Positions 50,601-62,600 of a stretch of 64,000 bases of DNA are shown piece by piece. The DNA lies in NCBI GenBank assembly GCA_902805475.1, contig CADCSX010000013.1, positions 173,756 through 237,755 of the forward strand, given 5' to 3'. Positions within the stretch are counted from its first letter, which is position 1. Each line of letters opens with the position of its first letter. Under the pieces are notes generated by a model. The model was not told the origin of the DNA. It saw only the letters and a program-made list of their open reading frames with translations, and did not search any database. The translations under genes were made by a program, and so were the position numbers. This DNA is from Entonaema liquescens (Eukaryota > Ascomycota > Sordariomycetes > Xylariales > Xylariaceae).

Positions 50601-53600
50601 CGCTCGATTAAATAGTAAACCAGATAAAAAATTTATGGCTATGTTTATAGGATTTATGGACGGAGATGGTTATTTTGATATAGGTGAACAGAAACAATAT
50701 AATAAAAAAACTAAAGCTCTATCTAGAAGTACTATTAGAATTCGTTTGGCTTCTAATGTTAAAACTAGAGATTTAGCTTTATTGGAATATTTTTTAGAAA
50801 TTTTAAAAGTAGGAAATATAGACACGATGTCTGGAGATAGAGACCAAGTTAGAGTTATATTTTCTAAAAAGGATTTAATCACAACAATATTACCTTTAAT
50901 TAAAGAATATAATCTCGAGTTTTTAACTAGTCAACGTGCAAAACAATTTGCTTTAGTAAATTATATTTTGGATAATTCTATTACTCATTGAGATAATGTT
51001 AATTTCAAAGAATCCCCTTTTGTGTTTAAATCTGTATCAGAGTTAGCTAAATTAGATTACTTTTGTGATTGATTAGTTGGGTTTACAATAGCTGAAGGTT
51101 CTTTTGGTTTCAAAGCTAATGGTTCTGCCTTCTTTCAATTAAAACAATCAGGAGAGTATAATGTTAATTTACTAAAAACTGCTAGTTTTGTAATAACAGG
51201 AAAGCATTCAACTGCTTCTTTTAAAGTTGATTCTTTTGGAGGTTATCAATTAGCTTTATCTTCAAAAAAGATATAGAACATGTTGTTTCATTTTTTCATC
51301 TAGTAGTCATCACGCTTTATTCGGCTATAAATTAGAGCAATATCAAGTATTTATATATGGACTTAGAACGAGTAAACGATATGGATTTATTAGGGATAAA
51401 TTTATCGAATAAGTTTAAAAATCAAATAAATATTTGCATATATGATTTAAGTATTGGAAAGTATAAATTAGAGCCTCAAATGTATAATTATTATTTAAAT
51501 AAATTATTAATCTTAACAACTCCTTTTGAGTTGTTAAGTAAATTAAGTAAATTTGAAAATTTTAATAAAATAGGTCCCCATAATATAGATATCTTATCTA
51601 TAATTTTTGGGTCTTTATTAGGAAACGCTCAAGCTGAAAAATTTAGAGAGCTTGATCATGACCCCTTGGCCGGAGGCCGGGGGCAGCGGAGCTCGAAAGG
51701 AACTAAAATTATATTTTTTCAAAAAAATATGCATACAGAATATATTTTTTTTTTACATAAAATGATTTCATATTTAAATTATTGTAGTAGTAAAAAGCCT
51801 GTATCGACGATTAAGTTAGGATCTAAAGGAAAAATTATTAAAGAGGTAAAATTTTCTACTTGATCTTATTTAAGTTTTAATGAAATTTATTCTTTATGAT
51901 ATAAAAATAATGTAAAATCTGTACCTGAAAATGTAGATTTATATTTAACTTCGTTAGCTTTAGCTATATGAGTTATGGATAATGGCGCTAAAGTGGGAAA
52001 CAGTTTAAAATTTACAAATAAATATTATACGCATAATTGTTGTTTAATTTTAGTCAAAGCCTTAAATAAAAATTTTAATTTAAAAGCTCGTATAGAATTA
52101 ACAGGATCTGATAAGCATTATACTATCACAATATTAAAAGAATCTATGGAGGATCTTAGAAAAATTATATATCCTTATGTTATACCTGAAATGAAATATA
52201 AAATTATTTAAATATTTAATTATATATAGTTATAAAGAAAAGTATAAAGCAATTTTTATGAAAATTTATATAATAACTTTATAGCAATACTGATGTTAAT
52301 AGGTCAAAATTGTTTGTTTAGCATTAAGACCATTGATAGAGTAAACTATCACAACAGACTGGTTCATCAGTGGGTGGCTGAAATGCTGCTTCATGTACAG
52401 TCGGATTCTTTTTTCAATATGTCTTGGTTTTTATACTAAGTGTAGATTAATTGAAACACAAGGTATTATACTGTATTAGATTACAATTATCTTTTATTTA
52501 TTTTTTATGATAAGTATAATATACAGGGTTTACCTATTTTAAACAGCGTTTTTTACTATATAAATTAGATTGAATAGTTGAAAAGCGAGACAGTAGTCAG
52601 AGTAGGTAAATTAAAGAATTGGATTAAAAATTTGCCTTAAATGTATAACTAAAACAAATATAAACAAATTAAATTTAATCCGTCTATTCCCTATTGAATG
52701 AATCTTGGCAGTGCGGAGTATAAAGAAGAAAACTTCTACTTTCCCTGCTTTGCAGGGGACAAGGAGAAATATCCTTATCTCGTGAAACAAAAACTGACTT
52801 ATGAAAATCCCTTTCCATATCTTCTGTACCTAATCAGACATTTTAGAAAAAATAAATGAACCGCAGCTAACACCGTTACAACAATCCTCTCAACATCTTT
52901 CTTTTCAACAGTGTAAGGAGGAGCCAGGATTATATGATCTCCGCGTACACCATCGACTGTACCAGTGCCCGGGTAAACTGTCATATTAAAGGGGGAGAGG
53001 ATCAAGCCGCTAATCTCATGAGCAACGTTTGACTCGAGAGGGTCTTTCGAAATTTTGTCTTTGACAAATTCGATAGCCCAAAAAGACCACGTCCCCTAAT
53101 GTCACCCACATTCGGATGATTGCCAAGGTAAACTTTAAAAGTTCACCCAGGAGTGCCCTTGTTTGGAAACATTTTCCAAAAGATTATCCTCCCGGATTAT
53201 TTGCTGAACTTCTAAAGCTGCAGCCGCCTGTATAGGCATGGCCTGATACGTCAGGCCGTGAACAAACTGCCCACTTCCCTCCATCATTCTCTTTACAATC
53301 TCATGCGATACCATCATAGCACCGATGGGTTGGTAACCAGCGCCAAGGGCCTTGGCGTTGGTTTGTATATCAGGCACGACATCTTCAGCCTGCCATACGT
53401 GAAGGCTTCCGGTCCTCCCCATGCCGCACATTATTTCGTCAAGTATGAAAAGTATGCCGTGTCTACGGCATACTTCCTGCATCGCCTTTAGATAGCCTTG
53501 AACACATGGAACACAACCAAGTGCGGCACCAACGATGGGCTCCGCAATGAACGCGATGACAGTACTTGGACCTAATTGTATAATTTTTTCTTCCAATTCT

Positions 53601-56600
53601 GCAGCTTTCGTCTCGACGAAAGCTGCAGTGGATTGGTCTTCTTGTTGACGGTAAGGATAACAAGAAGATACATAATGAATGTTCTTCATAAGGATGGGTT
53701 CGTAGGGTTTTTTTCGGGCGACGTGTCCGGAAACACTCAAAGCGCCAAGAGTGTTGCCATGGTAAGAACCCTCCCGGGCTATAAAATTGACACGGCTGGC
53801 CGCCTTGTCGCCTTCTTTTTCCAAAAAATATTGTCTGGATAGCTTGAGGGCGGCCTCAATTGCTTCTGACCCCGAACCAGTGAGAAAGACCCTCGACATC
53901 TTCCCACCTGTTCCTTGAATAAGTTCCTTACACAGGTGTTCGACAACATCGTTCGCCCAAAATGAGGATGCCAGGTAGGGAGTTCCGGTTTCCAATTGTC
54001 TAATAATTGCCTTCGTAACTCTCTCGTTACCATGGCCAAGACAAGAGACAGCTGCACCAGAAGAGGCATCGAATACTTCGTTCCCATCGTCGGTGGAAAG
54101 ATAGTTTCCCTTTCCACTGGCGATTGTAGGGTACTTCTTAAGCAGATGACGGTGGAAAGAGTAGTCGTTTGGTGATTCAACGGGCGAGGAGGCCATAGTG
54201 AAAGGTGACAGTATTGAAATTATTTTTGTGTGAGGTAGTGACCTAAAGAAGACTCAAAGAGTTGACTTAGGATAAAGTTTGATGTGAATCGAGTATTGGT
54301 TGTGATTGATAATGATGATGGATTTGATTAGAAGAAAGAGAAATCCAGGAGATTTCTTATTCTTATATACTTTTCTGTATCTAGAATACAAATAAGTTTT
54401 CGTTTGATTTATAAGCAAGGTGGCTGACTTCGTAGGATAGATATCCGAGTTCTCCGAGGTTCTTTTTCATTCCACAGTAAATTTCGATGACTGAGGGGGG
54501 GGTAGGGTATGAGTCATAATCCGTTTATATGACGCCACAATTGATCTAGATGATTATAAGATTAATCTAAATGACATTATGATCAACGTACATGACTTTA
54601 TGATCAGCCCACATGACTCTGCGATCAGTCCAGATGACTCTGTTATCAGTCCACATGATTATATGGTCAGCACACATGACTACATGATTGGATTTTGATC
54701 CTGGTCAGATGATTCCAATTGAAACAATAGATAAGAAGGTTAGATAGATGATAGGTTAAAAGATTAAAGAGGGAGGGTGACGAGATAGACACTCTACAAT
54801 TCAAGGATTAATGACTGGTCCTAGGTGGAGAATCAAGATAACTTGTCAAGGTCGAGGTGCAAGATGACGTGTCACGGCGAGGATCTTGATGAGTTGCGTT
54901 TACATGATGAGTCATAGAACCCTCTGTTCGATAATGCCAAGAGGGATCTTCATTTGTCTTTTGGGGGATATTGATCACAAGATCAATAGGAACATATCCG
55001 GATGTTTATCATATGACAAATATGATATGAGATATAAGAATAATGAACGAATCAGGCCAAAGATTAAGATGATGTGATTCTGACGAATGTCATGTGCTCT
55101 AATGATGACGTGTAGATCCCATCATATGATCTCGTATTATTCATGTGGCGAATAGCTGTGAGAGATTTTATTGGATAACTGGATTGAAGAAATTTTGGCA
55201 CTGCCAACTTATGAATCATAAAACAGGTTTATTAGTGACCCTGTGACTCATAGAGCGTCGTAAGTAAGAGATAAGTAAACCATCAATAAGATTATCTGGT
55301 GCATAGATAGGATATTTCGTGATCTTCATCTGGTGATTCAAGTGGAATGATGTGGTGAAGGATGATTGGTTAGATCTTTTAGGGTTTATGCCGTGTGACT
55401 TATTGATCGGCCGAAGATCATGTAGATCGAAGATTGATTACGCCTCACTCGTAAGATTGATTACGCTCACCGTATCCCCTCAAGGGGGTTGGGATACGAG
55501 GGGTAAGGATTAAGTGGGTAGTGATCTCTCTCTGCACTATCTATTGGTTATAGTATATGATAAGAAAGTCTTGGCAGATGTAAATTCTAGATAAAAATAC
55601 GTAATGTGTAAGGTAATGAATCTTCACTTTTAAGCACCATCCTTCATTAAGGATTCTATCTTCCCGCGTTATATTCTATAAAAGCTTCATCATTTCCCTT
55701 GCTTCGAAGTACGATACTAGATCATAGCACAATATTATCGCCATTTATCCCTCTACCTTTCTTTGCTACTTGTTCTTTTAATTGTGTGGACATTTTCATC
55801 TTCCATCAATAATGGAGAATCCATCTCAACCCTCTTTTGGCGGTATTCATCTCCCGAATAACATATCAATTCCTTTGGGGCAGGATGATGGCTCTTTCAG
55901 TCCAAGTACTCGAAGACAGCCTGATCCAGTTGTGGAGGACAATCTTTCACTTTCAAGCCCTTTAATTGAGCCGTCAATTATTAGAAATTCAGATGATTCT
56001 GAGGGGGCACAAGTTCTTAGTGAGAAGAATGGCAGAAGTGGAGTGCAATCTACAAAGTCGAGAAGTAAGTTAAATCATTGTGTATATTATGGTTTTACTG
56101 ACCTTTATTAGGAAGACTTAATCGTGTAGGTAGAAGGGGCATTCTCCCTTAAGCCTTTCCACGAGACTTCGGCTCAATTACATAAACGATCTGAGGCCTC
56201 TTTACCACAGTTACGGAAGGAGCCAAGCCCGAATTTCGCGGTTGCCCTAACTCACTTGTTTTAAAACTTGAGAGTACTATAAAAGATTTTTTGCGCATCT
56301 ACCTGTATCGCAGGGGGTTCTGTTAAAGTTGAAGGGAATATAAAGTCTTGGACAGAGTCAGATGAAGTGGACTTATTACTAGATAGGGAAGAGCTGGTTG
56401 TGGAATTTAGACTTGGTTTTAAGTCTGTTATTAGTTTTATATAGTTGCATAATTAAGGAAGGGAGGTAATATTTACTTAGAACTCCTTTTATGTGGATGC
56501 TTCGCTAGAAAAAATTTGCAGCTATACTAGTGAAAACGGTCAAATATATTTGTTTAGTGTAAAGATCGTCGGTAGAGTAAACCATCGCTACAGACTGGTT

Positions 56601-59600
56601 CACTGGTCGGTGCTTCAAAAGTATAACTAAATATTTTCCCTTATTTAAATTATATTGTATAAATTGTTTAAATAAAAAAAAAAAGTTATATTCTTAAAAA
56701 TATATTCTGCACAATTTAAAGAAGTCTCATTTTACTTTTCATACTAAAAAAAATTCCAACATAACTTAATCTGTCTTAAAGTATAGCTGACGATAAAATT
56801 CCGGAGATTCACCAGGAATAATCATTCGAAAATACATCAGTTCCTTCTCGTCCATTGCTTCAACATGCTCAAATCCAACTTTTTGTAGTAAATTTTTACT
56901 TGCTTTATTGCCCCTTTCAATAGAAGCAAGTACTAGCTCTTTGGCCTTTTGTGTGGGAGCACCTGAGCCATAGGTGTAGGCTGGTTTGGTTGGTGTAACT
57001 ACAGTACCCGAACGTACATTGAATCTTGCAACATGACGTGGGAGACTCCACCAAAATTGCATGAAGGCCTTTACAGCTTCGGTACCGTACCCCTGACCCC
57101 AGAACTCTTTTCTGAGTTTATAACTGAGTAAAGGCCAATTTACATTTAGCAATAGATCGCATTCCCCGATAAGTTTTCCTTCTTTGTCTTCTGGAATCTT
57201 CATGAAGATTCCGTAACTTAGACGCGGGTTATCCCAGGGTCTCAGCTTAGTTGTTAAGGTCTGTAGGTTGAACCTTAAATCGTAAGTGGGCGGAGATCCG
57301 CCCACAACGGCTAAGGCGGATGCTTCGGGTTCGCTGTAAAGAGCGTGGTATCCTTCCAAATCTTTGAGGAGAAAGGGTCGAAGTATAAGGCGAGAAGTAA
57401 TAATAGGAGTTGACCATTTATCTACTTCTAATAGAGGCATAGTCGTTTCCACCGAAGAATACTCCGTTGAGGTAGTAGTAGACATCGTGATCAAGAGAAA
57501 ACTAAAAGTATTGAGGAGGTGATAAAGTTTTATGGGGATCAAAATAGTATGGATTCGTCGATGGTGTGAAGTTACTTGTGATTGATGATTTATTGTGAAG
57601 AAAGAGAAAACTCAGAAGATTCTACATCTTTATATATTTGGCTTTATCTAGATTACAGGTGAATTGTTGGTTTGATTTCTAAGCAAGGTACAAGGTACCT
57701 TGTAATCTAATAAATTTTTTTGAGGCGCAAGCTATGATGATTTGTTCTAAATCAATATCACTCCGAAGATCATCAAGTGAAAAGATCATAAGATCAAAAA
57801 TGAAATAGATAGGAGATTGAAAATGATAGGTTAAGAGATCTCATGTGATGTAAGATGACAAGATGGATGACGCGTCGTGAGCAGATAAGGTAGGTGTGAT
57901 TAATGCTTACGATAAAAATGACGCGTCATCACTCATTAAGGTAGATTAATTGTAATAAAATTAACGACATATGATAGTAGATCTTTCCTCCCCCGCAAGA
58001 AAAATTTTTCTTGCGGGTCGCTTGCTAGTTTTTTCAAACTTGTTTTGAAAAAGAAGTTTTATTTTTAAACTAGCTGCGCTAAGGGCAAGATAGAAAGGTG
58101 TATTTAGTCTTGTGGCGGCAAATAAAGGTCTAGATCGACGGATATAAATGAAGATCTTCTTGGCATTTTCTGATACGAGATCACGAGACTAAAGGGAATG
58201 CCTGTGGCTAAATTTAAAGGAAATAAAATGTTAATGATTGGCTAGAGTATTCGTCCGATTCATGATGACAATAAAGATGATATGCGATGACTTTTACTTA
58301 TCCTTACTCCAAAAAAAGTGTGACTCATAAGGTGTGAATCCATGAGATATATCTTACACCCTATAGTTACCTAGGGGATCCTCCTGGCGACCCTCTCGTA
58401 TTCGCCATATAAACCTGCCTATATTCGCCGTCTAAACCTGCCTAGTCTACTTCATCGTAGGATCCATAGAAGCAATAGGATGGTGGATTGCGTGGCGAAG
58501 AAGACAAGTGGCAAAAATGAATTGCATGAAATATGACAAGGTTGATTCCGAATTAGATAGTAAGGAAATATCCTTAATAATTTTTATTGGGTAAATTTAC
58601 AGTAGGAGTCTTGGCAATGTGGAGTATAAAAGATAAAACCTGTTTTCTACCCGGCGTAGCCCCCTTTGGGTCCCGGTACCCAAAGGCAAATGAAATGGGG
58701 GGCGTAGCCGGGTATAAATATCCTTATCTTATGACTCAATGATCGGCATAAACAAAATAGGTTTGCGTAATTATAAATGAAACAATATACACAAACAACG
58801 AATAAGATTCCTTACCCCCCGCAAGCTTTAGCTTCGCTAGGGGGGTTAGATATTTATTGTAGGACTCCTGAATGATGTGGCGATAGGTGATTCGTTCGAT
58901 CTTTGAGCGATTTATTTAGTATGATTTTTAGATTGATCGGTAGATGGTGTAGGATAAACAACCGATGACGGAGATTTCCGGCGGCTACGCCGCCCCTCCC
59001 CTTTTCCCAATCCGGGTCTTTAGGAGGCGCATAAAGAGGGAAAAGGGGTGGTTATTTGTTTAAGCTTATCTATTAGTTATAACCTTAGGTAAAAAATCTT
59101 GGCATACCTAGATACTAGATAAGGTTGCGTAAGATGGTGTGGCAATCATTTTTCGTTTTGAAGCATAACCTTTTATTAAGGATTTAATTTCACCGCTTCA
59201 AAAGCTATATAAGTTTTCAGTTCTCCCAGCTTGGGTTAAAAATTCCTGGCTAATATTCTTATCCTATCTCGAGCTACTTTTTTGGCTAGCTACTAGTTCA
59301 CGAGCCAGCCTTATATAAAGTCAATTATCTTCGATTAGTTATTCTTTCAATGATGGATTTCGGTACCACAAACCCACACACTGGTAGTTGGACACCCAGT
59401 TCTCCTGCATTCCACGGTCTCCCGTCTACTAGTCATGAAGCGTTGGCTTCTACCTTTTGTCTTGATCAAGACAAAACTAGTACTTCACGACGGAGCCCTC
59501 AATTTAAAGAGGAGAACCCTGTAAACTCTTCTTTATTGTCGAACTGCTCTCGAGCAAAGACTTTCGAACCCAAATGGACTGGGTGTACAGATCAGTACGG

Positions 59601-62600
59601 GGATACTGAATTGAATACCGAGTGTAAGTTCTATTCTTATATTAATATTATTATTACTAATACGCTATTAGTGGAATCTTCTACTCTCTCAGAGGAACCT
59701 GAGTCGGTAAAATATTCAAGAAATGGTTCCGGGCGCCTTACGGCGCCCGGAACCAGGATTAGGAGTACTAAAGGAAAATTCACAGGTAAATTTTATTATC
59801 CTATTAATATTCTTTTATTAATTTATTACTAGCGAGAAGATCTAAGGTTCGTCCTGATGGAGGCCCTTGGCGTTATGGGTCTCCTCATTTGACGGAAAAA
59901 TCTGCTCTAAATATGAAACGTGATGAGATACGAAATAAGTTTTCTTCTGATTCAGTTCAGAAGGAATGCACCAAGACCGTCTTGAAAAAGCGTCCTAAAA
60001 CTCAAACGCTTTTGGATAAACTTGAGCAAGTTGTTAAGGAACATTTTAAGGATAATACCATGGAGGGTAATACGACGGCTATGGCTTCTGCGGACATTAT
60101 GTCATGGAAACGAATTTTTGGTATAGTGGAAGAGGATGAACAAAATATTACGGAATTCAGTGTTAATTTTAAATATATTAGTTATACATAGTAGTATAAT
60201 TTGGGTGAGGTAATATTTACTTGAAACTCCCCTTTTTTATTATACTGCAATGCTAGTGAAAACGGTCAAATATATTTGTTTAGTGTAAAGACCGTCGGTA
60301 GAGTAAACTATCGCTACAGACTGGTTCACTGGTGGGTGTCTGAAACGGCGCTTCATGTACAGTCGAGGTTTTTTTTCTATATAAAATTCCAATATTTTTA
60401 TAGAGACACAAGGCTTTATATTATATTTAATTTTATTTTAATAAGTATAAAGTACAGGGTTTACTTATTTTAAACATGATAAGCTAAATAATACAGCTAT
60501 AATGAGTAAATTAAAGATTTGGCTACAGTTGAACGGCGAAGTAATAGCTGTAATAAAATACCACTAATTGCTGGAAACTCTTCTGTTCAGATGACAATCA
60601 GCAGGGAAATTAACATATATTGTTAAAACCTTCAGAGACTATACGTGGTACATTTAACTTTTTTATATAGTTGTATTTTTATATATAGATTAAGCAAATG
60701 AAGATATAGTCCAAACCATTAAATAAATTTAATGTAAGGAGAGTCGCGCCTCCTACCCTTTTTAATAATAGTAAATGTTTCAGTATATTCGCAAACATTA
60801 ACCTATTTGAGGTTAATAAATTGTTTATACTGGGTTGTTACAAACAAAGGTTTAATGTATTACTAACCTTATAAGTGCTATTCCATGAATAGGACAAGAT
60901 ATTGTTGAGTTCATAAACAATACAAAAATTCTTAATTTAGAAATGATCGTTATTATTTTATTTTCTTTAGGACCGTTATGTTATCAGCAAATTAAAAGCA
61001 TTTCTTTACCTACTATAGGTATTGTTAATAAAAATGCTTTAAAAAAAAGTAATAAAGCTTTAAGAATGAATAAAGAAGAATATTTATCAATTCCTTCATC
61101 TTTTTTAGGTTTTTTTGTAGGACTAATAGATGGGGATGGTTATTTTCAAATAAGTAAAACACCAAAAGGATATATAACAATAAAATTAGTTATATCATTA
61201 CATTTAGAGGATTTAGCTACTTTAGAGTATATTAGTTCTGTCTTAAAATTAGGAAAGATAAATATTTATAAAGATTTAAGAAGTCCAACTTGTAAATTAG
61301 TAATTAATAGGACTGATTTGCAAGAAGTCTTATTTCCTTTATTATTGTACCATAATATTTTTTTCTTAACTAATACTAGAATAGATCAATTTAATTTATC
61401 TATGTATATATTAGAAAAAGATATTAAGATGTTTAATGAAATACCTTCATCTATTCCTACTATTTTTAAGTTACCTAATAATCCTACTGATTATACACTA
61501 TTACCTTTTTTTAAAAATTGAATTGTAGGATTTACGTGTTCAGAGGGTTCTTTTTTTATAAAAAGCAATAATGATGGTTGTTTTCAACTAAAGCAAAGAT
61601 TACATACTAATTTATTTGAGGCATTTAAATTAATATTTAATACAAATAGAAAAATAGATACCACAAATAATTATAGTCAATTTGGTGTTAGTTCTAAAGC
61701 TGATATACAAAAAGTTATAAATTTTTTTTCATTTTCAGGTTTACATCCTTTAATAGGATTAAAGTATATTCAATATACAACCTGACTTAATAATTTGCGT
61801 GAGAGTTCTCGGTATAATAAATTAAATTATCCCTCTTAAGGAAAATATAATAATGTAAAGAATAAATTAATAACTGTAACGGGCTCCTTAAAACAGTAAT
61901 GTTTTAGAGGCAAATGGGGAAAATTACAAGAACATTCAATAAACAACCTCCGGTTTATTAGATTATTTGTAGCGGAATTTAATTCGGTGTAATTAAAAGG
62001 ATTAAAAGCGTTCAACGACTAACGAGTGAGTAATACCTACAATAAGCTCGACACGATACCCCCAAAACCTAATCTTTAGGTTTAAGATATAGTCTAAATA
62101 CTTTGTGAACAAAGTAAGGTATAATTTAAATGTTATACAAATTTAATTGTCATTTGAGGAGGTTTTAAACACTTAGAACCATATTACGGTGACGTAATAT
62201 TAAAAATCTTGCTTAATGCTAGAATATCCCCTATTATAGAAATTACATACGTTTTAATTTTTTTAACTGTTTACGTGAAAATTGTAATGACAGGGGGACA
62301 ACCAGCAGGGGTTAAAAGTATTTCTACTTTACAAGCCTCTCAGAGACTAAACGCAGGAGATCTTAAATATGCTTATTTAGTTGGTTTATTTGAAGGTGAG
62401 GGTTATTTTTCAATAACTAAAAAAGGTATCTATTTATTATATGAAGTAGGTATTGAATTATCTATAAAAGATGTTCAATTAATATATAAAATAAAAAGTT
62501 TATTAGGAGTAGGAGAGGTTAGCTTTAGAAAAAGAGGGGAAATAGAAATGGTTTTATTAAGAATAAGGAATAAAAAGCATTTAAAAGAATTTATTTTACC

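Larger units (their letters stand above)
52641..56444. mobile_element. Nuclear-type unit 1 (aminotransferase + unknown gene)
   Basis: Divergent pair: a class III aminotransferase on the minus strand (52799-54196) and an unrecognised gene on the plus strand (55812-56444), with 1.6 kb between. Base composition is more balanced than the surrounding mitochondrial DNA, Trp is TGG, and a spliceosomal-type intron is visible. The plus-strand gene ends (stop at 56441-56443) where core copy B begins. Unit 2 has the same layout. Confidence 0.82.
56621..60191. mobile_element. Nuclear-type unit 2 (GNAT + unknown gene)
   Basis: Same layout as unit 1: minus-strand metabolic gene (GNAT, 56766-57485), long divergent spacer (1.86 kb) and a plus-strand gene whose stop codon abuts core copy C. 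Upstream blocks of both minus-strand genes (GATTGAT...AAGAAAGAGAAA...TCTAGATTACA...TTTCTAAGCAAGGT) and of both plus-strand genes (TCTTGGCA...TAGATA..., TTATTAAGGATT...) are clearly related between units. Confidence 0.82.
50569..60521 (+). mobile_element. Group I intron 4 of cob, 9.95 kb, carrying a nuclear-type cassette
   Basis: Between exon 4 (TTATGAGGT) and the 8-base exon 5. The left 2.1 kb is ordinary: two HE ORFs, then a 3' core (copy A, about 52300-52410, tail to 52640). The middle 7.9 kb is two foreign units separated by a partial core (copy B, 56445-56620). The right end is another full core (copy C, 60240-60365) with its tail to the 3' splice G at 60521. No cob coding sequence occurs between 50568 and 60522. 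Confidence 0.88.

Noticed and set aside
53258..53842. Plus-strand ORFs inside the aminotransferase
   Set aside because: They are shadows of the strongly conserved minus-strand coding frame.
54560..54685. Tandem 21-bp repeats considered as a CRISPR array
   Set aside because: Repeats are contiguous and degenerate without unique spacers, and the genome is eukaryotic.
57486..57542. Upstream in-frame ATG of the GNAT gene as start
   Set aside because: The extra 19 residues are hydrophobic and unlike family N-termini, and the shared upstream block with the aminotransferase gene aligns the two starts at 57485 and 54196.
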